Below are positions 32,581 through 41,268 of a stretch of 43,055 nt of DNA, in pieces (the stretch's first letter is position 1; each line of letters starts with the position of its first letter). The DNA comes from Deltaproteobacteria bacterium (GTDB lineage: Bacteria > Desulfobacterota > Binatia > UBA9968). The notes below the pieces were generated by a model. That model worked only from the letters and a program-made list of their open reading frames with translations, made no database searches and was not told the DNA's origin. Both the position numbers and the translations under genes were made by a program. The stretch is taken from contig SHYW01000037.1 in assembly GCA_009692615.1 (NCBI GenBank), forward strand, positions 1 through 43,055, written 5' to 3'.

Positions 32581-35562
32581 TCAAACTTTCCAACGCCGCT
32601 TGGCCGCGAATCCGCTTTGCCAGCGCCGTTCATGGGCCTGCGCGGCAAAATTTACAGTATCGCTGGCGGCGGTGTTGGTGCCTTCAAGGCGATTCGGTTC
32701 GCGCGCCGCTGCTTGTTCGCTCAACTGCTGGCGCAGGGTTTCAACTTCTTGGCGATACTCTTGTTCCGCGCCCTCGACCAAGGCGCGGCGTTCGTCCAGC
32801 GCCCAATCCTTTTGACTGAGCTCAGCTTGGAGCAACGCCAGTTGGGCTTGAAACTCGCTGCGCATGCTTTCTATTTCACTATTCGCGGCGCTTTCCGCTA
32901 ACGCGTTGGCGGCGGCCGTTAGGTTGAGCTGTTCCTGGTGCGCACCGAGATCGGTTTGATGGGCGTCGAGATCGGCCTTGACCCGCACCAGCTCGTCGTT
33001 GCGGTCCTGCAAAATGCGGTTGCGTTCTTCGACTTCGCGCACCAAGCGATCGACTTCGCGGCGTAGCGACTGTTCTAAGTTCGCTCGAGCTTCGGCTTGC
33101 TCCTCGAACTGGTCGTTGGTTTGCTTGAGCGCTAGGTTGAGGGCGTCGATCTGGGCAAGGGATTCTTGGCGCATCTGCTCGGCCCGGCTGAGCGCGGTCA
33201 ACTCGGCATGTTGCAGCGCGACTTCCAACTCTTCGACGCGCTGCTGCAACGCCCGCGAGAGTTCTTGTTGTTTCCTTAAATTTTCATCGCCCAGTCCGGC
33301 GCCGCCGCGCAGCTCGTGCAATTTGCCTTCGAGCTCACTCTTTTGTGCCCGGTAGGCCGCCGCCAATTCCTCGGCACTGGCTTGTTGTTGCGCCATTGCC
33401 CAGCTTTTTTGTTGCAGTTCCAGACGCAAGGCGTCGAGTTCGCCGGTCAGAACGGCGCGCGCTGGTTCGTCGGCTTGCTGAAGCTCCCGCTGCGCGGCCA
33501 AATCGTGTAGGCGAGTCTCCAGCGCGCCGCGCTCGGCGTTGGCGTTGGCGATTTCTCCGCTGCGGCTTGCGAGCATGCTTTCCAGCTCGGCGGCGCGCTG
33601 GACGAATTCCCGGTACTGTTCGCGGGCGCGATTGGCCGCTTCCCGTTCTTGGCTCAGTTCATTTTCCAGCCGGCGTCGTTCGGTCTGATGCGCGTCGTCG
33701 AGGGCGGCGATTTCATTGTGATGCGCGAGACGGCTTTGCTCGGTTTCTTGCAGAAGATGAGTCGATTGGTTTTGCGCCGACTCCAAGTCGGTCAATTGCG
33801 TCGCCAAACGGTGGTGTTGCACTTTGAGATCGGCGATCTCGTTGCTGCGGCTCTCGGTCAATAACTGTTTCTCGGCGAGCTGTAATTGCAGCTCGTTGAG
33901 CTTGGCGCCGAGTTGATCGGTGGTTTCGTCGCTACCCTTGCGAATCGCCTCGAGCTCGGCGGTTTTCGCTTGTAAACGTATTTGCAGTTCACTCTGAATG
34001 GCGCCCGAGCGTTGCCAATTTTCCTCGGCTTCTTGGCGGGCTAGTTCGGCGCTGTTTTGGCGCTCGCTCAGGGCGGTGATTTCCGCGTGAGCGTTTGCCA
34101 GCTCCTGGTCGCGGCGGGCGAGATCTTGCTGGCCGTGGGCCAGTTCCTGTTGCAACGCTTGAATCCTGCCATGCAGCGCGAGCTCGACGCCGGTGACCGC
34201 TTCGTAACGTTGGGTGAGATCCCGTTCTTTGACCGCAATATGGTGGTGCAGTTGCTCCAGTTCGTTTTCGAGCGCGACGCGCAGGTTTTCCAACGCGGCT
34301 TTGTCATTGCCCGCTTGTTGCTGCCCTGCTGCCAGTTCGCTGACGCGCTCGCGCAGGCCGGCGTTCTCGTTCTGCGCTTCATGCATAGCGCCATCGCGGG
34401 ACTCGGTCTGTTGACGTTTCTGGTCAATCTCTTGATGTAACCGACTAATTTCGGATCGGAGGTCTTCCTCGCCGGACGCTCGCGCGGCTTGTTCTTGTTG
34501 GTGCTCCTGCTGTCGTAAATCGAGCGCGCTTTGCAGTCGCGCGATCTCGGCGTTCAATCGATCGCGGCCTTGTTCTAGTCGATGATTGTCGTGCGCGGCT
34601 TGCTGTTGCGCCGCTTCCAGCTCGCCGACGCGCTGGCGCAGGCCGGCAATCTCTCTCTCAGCTTCATGCCAGGCGCCATCGCGCGACTCGATCTGTTGAC
34701 GTTTGTGCTCGATCTCTTGGCGTAATTGGATGATCTCGGCTTGAAGATTTTCCTCGACGGCGGTGCGCGCCGCGCGCTCTTGTTCGTATTCTTGCCGCCG
34801 CGCTGCTAGGGCGCTTTGGAGTTGGGCGATTTCGCCATTGAGTTCAGATCGGTTGCGCTCTAATTCGCTGGCGGCGTCGGCCTCGGCTTGTCGTCGGCTC
34901 GCTTGCAGCGCGGCAATGTCATTTCGCAGCGCGGCGATTTCTTCGCGGTATTTGTCGATCTCGCCGTCGGCGTTTTGTTGCCAAGCTTGTTTGTCCGCTA
35001 GTTGTGCTTGCAACTGTGCCAGCTGGGCGCGCAATTCGCGCTCAAGTTGTTGGGCGTCGAGCTGTTGTTGGCGGGAGTTCTGTTGGTCCTGCTCGGACTG
35101 CCAGCGCAACGCGGACAAATCGCTTTGCAGATTGTTGGCGAACAGCGTCGCCGCATGGGTTGCGGCTTGGGCCTGCTGGTACGCCGTTTCCAATTCGCCA
35201 ACTCGCTGCTCGAGTGTGATGACCCCGGCGCGGGTGGCTGCTAGATCGCCTTCGCGGATATTGAGCAGTGTTTCTTTGTCGTCGAGGAGAATTTCTAATT
35301 GATGGATGCGCTCGGCAAACGCTTGCTGTTGCGCCAGGTTTTCCGCTTGAGTGCGGCCGGCTTGCTCTTGCTCCGCCAAGGCCGCGCGCAGCTGGCTCAC
35401 CTCAATGCGATGCTGCTGTTGCACGCGCGCCGCTTCGTTGGCGCTAGTGGCTTGGGCTTGCTTGAGATAGAGTTCCATCAGGCGCGTCTGTGCCAACAGG
35501 ATATCGATCTCGTTGAGCAGGAGAATCGCCGGATCGTTCGGTGTTATGCTACTTCCATTCAT
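32581..35562 (-). CDS. Giant coiled-coil protein, 993 residues, function unknown
   Basis: Almost the whole protein is heptad-rich and dominated by Ala, Glu, Gln, Leu and Arg. It has no signal peptide or membrane span. A short non-coiled head (residues 1-40, with DPAILLLNEIDILLAQTRLM) may be a docking segment. A basic, Trp-containing tail (RRWQSGFAAKRRWKV) closes it. Residues 242-336 and 337-431 are a clear 95-residue tandem repeat. The extended shape suggests a scaffold or filament. It is first in an operon with two KaiC-like ATPases, behind a sigma-54-type promoter. SMC- or myosin-like resemblance is only compositional, as it has no head ATPase of its own. Confidence 0.85.
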   Translation of the reverse strand: MNGSSITPNDPAILLLNEIDILLAQTRLMELYLKQAQATSANEAARVQQQHRIEVSQLRAALAEQEQAGRTQAENLAQQQAFAERIHQLEILLDDKETLLNIREGDLAATRAGVITLEQRVGELETAYQQAQAATHAATLFANNLQSDLSALRWQSEQDQQNSRQQQLDAQQLERELRAQLAQLQAQLADKQAWQQNADGEIDKYREEIAALRNDIAALQASRRQAEADAASELERNRSELNGEIAQLQSALAARRQEYEQERAARTAVEENLQAEIIQLRQEIEHKRQQIESRDGAWHEAEREIAGLRQRVGELEAAQQQAAHDNHRLEQGRDRLNAEIARLQSALDLRQQEHQQEQAARASGEEDLRSEISRLHQEIDQKRQQTESRDGAMHEAQNENAGLRERVSELAAGQQQAGNDKAALENLRVALENELEQLHHHIAVKERDLTQRYEAVTGVELALHGRIQALQQELAHGQQDLARRDQELANAHAEITALSERQNSAELARQEAEENWQRSGAIQSELQIRLQAKTAELEAIRKGSDETTDQLGAKLNELQLQLAEKQLLTESRSNEIADLKVQHHRLATQLTDLESAQNQSTHLLQETEQSRLAHHNEIAALDDAHQTERRRLENELSQEREAANRAREQYREFVQRAAELESMLASRSGEIANANAERGALETRLHDLAAQRELQQADEPARAVLTGELDALRLELQQKSWAMAQQQASAEELAAAYRAQKSELEGKLHELRGGAGLGDENLRKQQELSRALQQRVEELEVALQHAELTALSRAEQMRQESLAQIDALNLALKQTNDQFEEQAEARANLEQSLRREVDRLVREVEERNRILQDRNDELVRVKADLDAHQTDLGAHQEQLNLTAAANALAESAANSEIESMRSEFQAQLALLQAELSQKDWALDERRALVEGAEQEYRQEVETLRQQLSEQAAAREPNRLEGTNTAASDTVNFAAQAHERRWQSGFAAKRRWKV
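34270..34839 (-). repeat. Internal tandem repeat of 285 bp in the coiled-coil gene
   Basis: Two consecutive 285-bp units (34555-34839 and 34270-34554) encode matching segments. Unit 1 has EIAQLQSALAARRQEYEQE and unit 2 has EIARLQSALDLRQQEHQQE. Later landmarks also match: EIEHKRQQIESRDGAWHEA against EIDQKRQQTESRDGAMHEA. DNA similarity is retained as well, so the duplication is fairly recent. The 95-residue period is not an exact number of heptads. Confidence 0.85.
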
Positions 35563-35881
35563 AAGTCAGAACTTGTGATCTTGGGGTCTCGGCGGCCCAC
35601 CCGATGAGCAGCAGACGAAACCCGCCAAGCCCCTGGCTATAGCGATTTGCGTGCCATTACTAAAAAACAGAGTGAAGCAAAATCAGCTAATTACCAACCG
35701 GCGAATACGAGTTTACGCGGCAGAATTCGCCAAAGCGGGGATTTTTGGACAATACCGAATAATCTTGGACAAAAATGTCTCTATGTTGACTAAAGTCATC
35801 TCGTTTCCTGTGAGCGGATATCCACCCGGAGAACCATCGGCTAATTGAAAAGCTCCTTGGCTGCCGCTAGAATCCGGCGCG
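35563..35881. other. Divergent intergenic region before the coiled-coil operon and hisC
   Basis: These 319 bp hold no gene. They contain the sigma-54-type promoter at 35641-35656 firing to the left. A small palindrome TGACTAAAGTCA at 35787-35798 might be an operator for either side. No convincing enhancer-binding-protein site and no clear sigma-70 promoter for hisC was identified by eye. The bases are noticeably more AT-rich than the flanking genes. Confidence 0.6.
35641..35656 (-). promoter_or_regulatory. Near-consensus sigma-54 (-24/-12) promoter
   Basis: The minus strand reads TGGCACGCAAATCGCT. It matches the sigma-54 consensus TGGCACG-N4-TTGCW at every defined position but one (TC for TT), with the GG and GC elements correctly spaced. 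Transcription would start near 35630, giving a leader of about 68 nt before the coiled-coil gene ATG at 35562. A sigma-54 promoter implies control by an enhancer-binding activator, which is not encoded in this window. Confidence 0.65.
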
Positions 35882-36937
35882 ATGTCAAAATACTTTCGCT
35901 CGAATATTGACGCCATGACCGGCTACTTGCCCGGCGAACAGCCGCGCGATCCAGCCGTCATCAAGCTCAACACCAACGAGAATCCTTATCCACCGTCGCC
36001 GAAAGTTCATGCGGCATTGCGCCAAGCGATCGCACCGTCGCTACGACTTTATCCCGAGCCTTGGAGCGACAGCTTGCGCTCGCGGGCGGCGGATGTCTAT
36101 GGGGTCAAGCCGGAGAATATCATCGCCGGCAACGGCTCGGATGAGATTTTGTCGTTGCTGTTGCGCTGTTTTGTCGCGCCCGGCGGCCGGGTCGCGTTTC
36201 CTGTGCCGACCTATTCACTTTACGATACGCTAGTGGAGATCGCCGACGGCGTCGCCGCGCGAATTAATTTTCCCGACGATTTCACCGTGCCGCAAGAGTT
36301 GGCCGGGCAAAACGCCGCGCTGACTTTTCTCTGCAATCCCAACGCGCCGTCGGGAACGCTGGTATCGTTGGCGGAAATCGCCAAGCTCGCCGGCACGGTG
36401 GCGGGCATTCTCGTCGTCGATGAAGCCTACGTCGATTTCGCGGCAACTGAAGGCGCGTCGGCGATTCCGCTGGTCCGGCAAATTCCTAATTTAGTAGTGC
36501 TGCGAACTTTCTCCAAGTCTTTTTCGCTGGCCGGCATGCGCATCGGTCTGGGCTTCGCCAGCGAAGAGATCATCGCCGGTATGATGAAAGTGAAGGATTC
36601 GTACAATTTGAATCGTTTGAGTTTGATCGCGGCGACGGCGGCGCTCGACGACATGGCGTGGATGCAACGCAACGCCGGGCGCATTCAGCGCAGCCGCAAG
36701 CAACTCAGTGTTGGGTTGACGCGTTTGGGCTACCAAGTCTATCCGTCCCACGCCAATTTCGTTTTAGCGCGCAAGCCGGGGCAAAATCTCAAACCGGTTT
36801 ACGAAGAACTCAAGCAGCGAAAAATTCTTGTGCGTTACTTCGACACGGCCGGCTTGCAAGATTGCCTGCGCATCACGGTGGGCACGCCGAAGGAAGTAAA
36901 AGCGTTGTTAGATGAGCTGGCGTCCCTCGGCTCTTAG
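35882..36937 (+). CDS. hisC: Histidinol-phosphate aminotransferase
   Basis: This 351-residue PLP enzyme belongs to aminotransferase family I/II, HisC type. It has LNTNENPYPPSP at residues 29-40, GNGSDEIL, CNPNAPSG with the PLP-contacting Asn, VVDEAYVDF with D180 and Y183, and the Schiff-base lysine K212 in TFSKSFSLAGMRIG. It would convert imidazole-acetol phosphate to histidinol phosphate. No other his gene is near, so a related aromatic or phosphonate aminotransferase role cannot be excluded. The ATG has no strong ribosome site. A VOC gene follows. Confidence 0.88.
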   Translation: MSKYFRSNIDAMTGYLPGEQPRDPAVIKLNTNENPYPPSPKVHAALRQAIAPSLRLYPEPWSDSLRSRAADVYGVKPENIIAGNGSDEILSLLLRCFVAPGGRVAFPVPTYSLYDTLVEIADGVAARINFPDDFTVPQELAGQNAALTFLCNPNAPSGTLVSLAEIAKLAGTVAGILVVDEAYVDFAATEGASAIPLVRQIPNLVVLRTFSKSFSLAGMRIGLGFASEEIIAGMMKVKDSYNLNRLSLIAATAALDDMAWMQRNAGRIQRSRKQLSVGLTRLGYQVYPSHANFVLARKPGQNLKPVYEELKQRKILVRYFDTAGLQDCLRITVGTPKEVKALLDELASLGS

Positions 36938-36969
36938 AGTGCGGCGCCCGATTGCCAAGGAGTTCAGCC

Positions 36970-37383
36970 ATGGGCAAGATTAAAATCGTCGGACTGGATC
37001 ATATCGTGCTCAACGTCGGCGATATTGATCGCTCGTTAAAATTCTACACCGAGGTGTTGGGGTTGAAGGGTGAGCGTGTCGATGAATTTCGCGCCGGCAA
37101 GGTTGGGTTTCCTTCGGTGCGGATTAACCAGACGACGATTATCGATTTGTTTCCGCGCAAACCGGGTACGGACAAAATAGCCACGGATAAAGTCGACGGT
37201 AATCTCAATCACTTCTGTTTAGTCGTGGATAAAGAGAACTTCGTCGCTGTGCTCGATGACTTGCGACGGGGTGAAATTTCCGTGGGTGAAGGGCCGGTGT
37301 CGCGCTGGGGCGCGCAGGGGCAAGCGACGTCGGTTTATTTTCTCGATCCCGATGGCAACGAGATCGAGATTCGTTGTTATTGA
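36970..37383 (+). CDS. VOC-family (glyoxalase/dioxygenase fold) protein
   Basis: This 137-residue protein forms one vicinal-oxygen-chelate domain: GLDHIVLNVGDIDRSLKFYTEVLGL at the start with a metal His, LNHFCLVVD in the middle with the second His, and SVYFLDPDGNEIEIRCY at the end with the metal Glu. This is the usual metal-dependent layout of small virulence-protein-type or glyoxalase-like enzymes. The ATG at 36970 has AGGAG 7 nt upstream and is preferred over an earlier start. It follows hisC by 32 bp. The substrate is unknown. Confidence 0.9.
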   Translation: MGKIKIVGLDHIVLNVGDIDRSLKFYTEVLGLKGERVDEFRAGKVGFPSVRINQTTIIDLFPRKPGTDKIATDKVDGNLNHFCLVVDKENFVAVLDDLRRGEISVGEGPVSRWGAQGQATSVYFLDPDGNEIEIRCY

Positions 37384-37397
37384 GTTGAGTTGCGAAT

Positions 37398-38711
37398 TTA
37401 CGCCACAGCGGCTTTTTCGACCTTGATCTTGACGATGCGCCGGCCTTCCATGTCGACAATGGTGAGTTTGTAGCCGAATTCTTCCACCCACTCGCCGCCG
37501 CGCGGGATCCGCTTCAGCCGTTCGAGCATGAAGCCGGCCAACGTGTGATAGTCCGGCGATTCTTCGAAGGGCAAGTCGAAATCGGCGCGCAGATCTTTGA
37601 GCATGGCCGAGCCTTGAATGACCATGGAGCCGTCCGGCAGCCGTTCGACAGGGCCGCGTTCTTCGCGGTCGTACTCATCGCGGATTTCGCCGACGATTTC
37701 CTCGACCAAGTCTTCCAAGGTGACCACGCCTTCGACTTCGCCAAATTCGTTGACCACCAAAGCCATCGCTAAGTGGCGGCGCTGGAGCTGCTTTAACAAT
37801 TCGCTAGTCGGTAAGGTGCTGGGCACGAAGAACGCTTGATGCAAGTGATCGCGGATGTGGAAGTCGCTGCGCTCTTGGAGCGCTTTGAAAACGTCCTTGT
37901 TGTAGAGAATACCAATGATCTTGTCCAATTCGCCTTCGTAAACCGGAATGCGCGAGAAGCCGCAGTCGACGATATTTTTCGCTACCTCGGCCAACGAGGC
38001 GTGCACTTCGATGGCATGGATTTCCGTGCGGGGTTTCATAACCGCTTTGACCGGCGTGTCGCTGAATTCAAAGACGCTATGAATCAACTGCCTTTCGGTC
38101 TCGTTGAAAATCCCCTGGGCGGCGCCCTCGCGGATCAACGATTTAACTTCATCCACTGAGATGAAGCTGGCGTGGCCGCTGTCGCTGCCGCCGAAGATGC
38201 GCAGCACGAAGTTACTCGACGCCATGAGGATTTTGACGAAAAATGAGCTTAAGCGCGCTAGCAATTCGATGGGCCGGGCGACGCCGCAGGCGATCTGCTC
38301 GGAAAATCTCAGCGCCAGCGATTTGGGTACTAGTTCGCCGAGGACCAAAGATAAATAGGAAATCGGCAGGACGACGATCAACAAAGCGATCGCTTCAGCC
38401 CAGCGAGCGACCAGCGGAATCGGCAGCTCGGCGATTTGCGGTTTCAAAAAGCCGATGGCCGTGGCGCCGCCCAGGGCGGAGGCGAAGGAGCTGACGATCG
38501 TCACGCCGATCTGTACGGTGGCGAGAAAGCGATCGGGATCGTTTTTCAACCGCGCCACGGCGGCGGCCGAGCGCACGCCTTTTTCCACCAGGGCATCGAT
38601 ACGGCTCTTGCGCATGGCGATCATGGCGATCTCCGAGGCGGCGAAAAAGCCGTTGGCAAGAATTAAAACGAGAATCAGAAGCGACTCGAACCAAAAACTA
38701 TCCAAGGTCAT
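37398..38711 (-). CDS. CNNM/CorC (HlyC) family ion-transport protein
   Basis: This 437-residue membrane protein has an N-terminal DUF21/CNNM domain with about four spans (from FESLLILVLILANGFFAASEIAMIA). A CBS pair follows, with VKAVMKPRTEIHAIEV and the loop FSRIPVYEGELDKIIGIL, then VVNEFGEVEGVVTLEDLVEEIVGEI. It ends with the CorC_HlyC domain (SPDYHTLAGFMLERL). Relatives mediate Mg2+/Co2+ or Na+-coupled efflux; the older 'hemolysin' label is misleading. The ATG at 38711 follows AGGAG by 9 nt. It is divergent from recD2. Confidence 0.92.
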   Translation of the reverse strand: MTLDSFWFESLLILVLILANGFFAASEIAMIAMRKSRIDALVEKGVRSAAAVARLKNDPDRFLATVQIGVTIVSSFASALGGATAIGFLKPQIAELPIPLVARWAEAIALLIVVLPISYLSLVLGELVPKSLALRFSEQIACGVARPIELLARLSSFFVKILMASSNFVLRIFGGSDSGHASFISVDEVKSLIREGAAQGIFNETERQLIHSVFEFSDTPVKAVMKPRTEIHAIEVHASLAEVAKNIVDCGFSRIPVYEGELDKIIGILYNKDVFKALQERSDFHIRDHLHQAFFVPSTLPTSELLKQLQRRHLAMALVVNEFGEVEGVVTLEDLVEEIVGEIRDEYDREERGPVERLPDGSMVIQGSAMLKDLRADFDLPFEESPDYHTLAGFMLERLKRIPRGGEWVEEFGYKLTIVDMEGRRIVKIKVEKAAVA

Positions 38712-38839
38712 GGACGGAATCTCCTGTGTCGCATTGTGCGACCAACCGAATTGGGGCGACGATGCTTGTCTTGATTCACCGATGTGCTGACGCGGGGCCA
38801 AGGCTGCGTTAGCGTGATTGGATATGTATGAATAGAAAA

Positions 38840-38867
38840 ATTCTAACCTCCCGCCGGCAAAAGGCAA
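38840..38867 (-). promoter_or_regulatory. Candidate sigma-70 promoter for the CNNM/CorC gene
   Basis: The minus strand has TTGCCT (38862-38867), 16 bp, then TAGAAT (38840-38845), matching 4/6 and 5/6 of the consensus. It would give a leader of about 120 nt before the ATG at 38711. The call rests on consensus similarity only. Confidence 0.35.
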
Positions 38868-38903
38868 GGGGCGGCGTTTACCCGCTTGGGGCTTTCAAGT
38901 AGG

Positions 38904-41192
38904 ATGCGCCCGAGGGAATTGTCATTGGCCGAGAAACCCGCAGAAATATCGTCGCTTCAAGGAACGATCAGCCGGATCACCTACCAGCATCCCGAAACCC
39001 ACTACACTGTTGCCAGACTCGATGAAGACGGCGGGCCGAGCACCACTTTGGTCGGCACGATCTTTCCCGTCGCCGAAGGTGAAGAGATCAAAGTCAGCGG
39101 TGCCTGGAAGCGCCATCCGCGCTACGGTTTGCAGTTCCAAGTCGATCATTGGGAAAAAATCGATCCCAGCACCATCGAAGGCATCGAAAAATACTTAGGC
39201 TCCGGTCTGATCAAAGGTATCGGCCCGACCTACGCCAAGCGTTTGGTCGCGGCCTTCGGCGTCGATACTTTGAAAGTATTGTCCGACTCGCCGCTCAGGA
39301 TTCTCGATGTCGACGGCATCGGCGAAGTGCGCGCGCGCCGCATCATGCAAGCCTGGCAGGAACAGCGCGGCATGCAGGACGTGATGGTGTTTCTCCAGGG
39401 CCACGGCGTCGGCGCGTCGTTGGCGTTACGCATTTACCGCGTGTACGGCGCCGACACGGTACATCAGGTGCGGGAAAATCCCTACGCGCTGGCGCAACAA
39501 GTGCACGGCATCGGTTTTATCATCGCCGATCGGCTCGCCAATCACATCGGTATCCACGGCGACTTGCCGATGCGGGTGCAGGCCGGCGTGCTCCATGTGC
39601 TGCGCGAGATGGCCGACCGCGGCCATTGCTACGCCCACTTCGTGTCTCTTAAACGCGACGCCGCGGCGCTGTTAACCATTGATGAAGATCCGGTGGATGC
39701 GGCGGTGGCTAAGTTGGCGGCCAAGGGTGACTTGGTTTTGGAAGAAGGCGCCGACGGCGCCCACACGCAAGTTTATCTGACCGAGCTCTATCACGCCGAG
39801 CGGCGCGTCGCCGCGGCATTTTACAATTTACTGACGACCTCGTCATACTTGCAGGGCGAACTCGGTAACGGACTTTTTGAACGTTCGGAGCGCGCCGCCC
39901 GCGGTGCGCGAGGTGCGATTGACTTAATCAGTCCGGAGCTGTTCGGTCCGGCGTCCTTGACCTTGGACGAAGACCAAACTCGCGCCACCGAGCAAGCGCT
40001 ACGCGATAAAGTTTTGGTCATCACCGGTGGGCCGGGTACCGGCAAGACGACATTACTCACCGCGCTGCTGACAATCTTGCGGCGGGCCAAGGTTACGTTC
40101 GTTTTAGCGGCGCCCACCGGACGCGCCGCCAAGCGCATGAGCGAAAGCGCCGGCGACGAGGCGATGACGATTCATCGCCTGCTCGAATACAACCCGCGCG
40201 AAGGCGGATTCAAGCGCGGCGAAGACAATCCCTTGTCGGCCGACTTCGTCATCGTCGACGAGACCTCGATGGTCGATTTGGCGTTGATGGATCATTTGCT
40301 GCGCGCCGTCGATCCGCACAGCCATTTGATATTAGTCGGCGACGTCGATCAGTTGCCGTCGGTGGGGCCGGGCAGCGTGCTGCGCGATTTGATCGATTCC
40401 GGCGTGGTGCCGAAAGTCGTCCTGCGGCGGATCTTCCGCCAAGGGCGCGAGAGTTTGATCGTCGTCAATGCGCACCGGATTCTTGAGGGCCAACAGTTGG
40501 AATTGGCCGAAGACGGCGATGCCAGCGATTTCGTTTTCATCGCCCAGGAGTCCGAAGAGGAGATTCTCGCCACGGTCAAGGAATTGGTCCGGCAAAATAT
40601 TCCCCAGGCTTTTCGACTCGATGCCAATGAAGTGGCGCAATCGATTCAAGTGCTGACGCCGATGCATCGCGGCATGCTCGGCACGATCAATCTCAACCGC
40701 GAGCTGCAAGCGCTGCTCAATCCCGGCGGCACGGCCTTGGAACGGGGCGGCTGGGCGCTGCGCAGCGGCGACAAGGTGATGCAGCTGCGCAACAACTACG
40801 ACAAAGGCGTGTTCAATGGCGATCTCGGCCGGATACTCTCGATCGATCGCGATGTCGCCAGCGTCAAGGTCGAGTTTCTCGAAAAGATCGTCGAATACGA
40901 ATCGGATCAACTCGACGAGATCGCGCTGGCCTACGCGACTTCAGTGCACAAGAGCCAGGGCAGCGAATATCCGGTGGTGGTGATGCCGCTGCACACCACG
41001 CACTACATGATGCTGCATCGCAGCATTCTCTACACCGCGGTGACGCGCGGCAAAAAGTTGGTGGTGTTGGTCGGCAGCCGCAAGGCGCTGTCGATGGCGA
41101 TCCGCAATTTGCGCGTGGAAAATCGCAATACTGGGTTGAAAGAGAAATTGCTTGCGGCGATGAAATCTAACGGCGGTGCGCGGATTATCTAA
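38904..41192 (+). CDS. recD2: RecD2-type superfamily 1 DNA helicase
   Basis: This 762-residue 5'-3' helicase has an N-terminal OB-like domain (GTISRITYQHPETHYTVARL). Helix-hairpin-helix repeats follow near residues 90-200 (GIGPTYAKRLVAAFG, DVDGIGEVRARRIM, HGIGFIIADRLA). The motor has Walker A GGPGTGKTT (from about 375), DETSMVDLALMDHLL, GDVDQLPSVGPGSVLRDL, and the C-terminal ATSVHKSQGSEYPVVVMPL and LYTAVTRGKK. This is RecD2, not the RecBCD subunit. The start could be the ATG at 38904, a TTG at 38886, or a TTG near 38919 after GAGGGAA. The C terminus is intact. Confidence 0.93.
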   Translation: MRPRELSLAEKPAEISSLQGTISRITYQHPETHYTVARLDEDGGPSTTLVGTIFPVAEGEEIKVSGAWKRHPRYGLQFQVDHWEKIDPSTIEGIEKYLGSGLIKGIGPTYAKRLVAAFGVDTLKVLSDSPLRILDVDGIGEVRARRIMQAWQEQRGMQDVMVFLQGHGVGASLALRIYRVYGADTVHQVRENPYALAQQVHGIGFIIADRLANHIGIHGDLPMRVQAGVLHVLREMADRGHCYAHFVSLKRDAAALLTIDEDPVDAAVAKLAAKGDLVLEEGADGAHTQVYLTELYHAERRVAAAFYNLLTTSSYLQGELGNGLFERSERAARGARGAIDLISPELFGPASLTLDEDQTRATEQALRDKVLVITGGPGTGKTTLLTALLTILRRAKVTFVLAAPTGRAAKRMSESAGDEAMTIHRLLEYNPREGGFKRGEDNPLSADFVIVDETSMVDLALMDHLLRAVDPHSHLILVGDVDQLPSVGPGSVLRDLIDSGVVPKVVLRRIFRQGRESLIVVNAHRILEGQQLELAEDGDASDFVFIAQESEEEILATVKELVRQNIPQAFRLDANEVAQSIQVLTPMHRGMLGTINLNRELQALLNPGGTALERGGWALRSGDKVMQLRNNYDKGVFNGDLGRILSIDRDVASVKVEFLEKIVEYESDQLDEIALAYATSVHKSQGSEYPVVVMPLHTTHYMMLHRSILYTAVTRGKKLVVLVGSRKALSMAIRNLRVENRNTGLKEKLLAAMKSNGGARII

Positions 41193-41206
41193 TTCCGACA
41201 TCAACG

Positions 41207-41254
41207 GCGGGCGGGTTTTCCAACCCGCCTGGCGGACAGGAATGTCCGCCCTCC
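41207..41254. repeat. Interspersed double-hairpin element, copy B
   Basis: Two hairpins are present: 41211-41228 (GCGGGTT / AACCCGC) and 41231-41250 (GGCGGACA / TGTCCGCC). They are followed by CTCC, as in copy A at 5404-5460. Stems are more perfect here than in copy A. The element sits between the convergent ends of recD2 and the maleate-isomerase-like gene, where it could terminate from both sides. Confidence 0.8.
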
Positions 41255-41268
41255 TTTAGGGGAATGCG

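Noticed and set aside
34763-35302. Long Ser/Cys/Arg-rich frame on the plus strand opposite the coiled-coil gene
   Set aside because: It is the mirror of Gln/Glu/Ala-rich heptad codons, has no domain-like pattern, and similar open frames occur all along this low-complexity gene.
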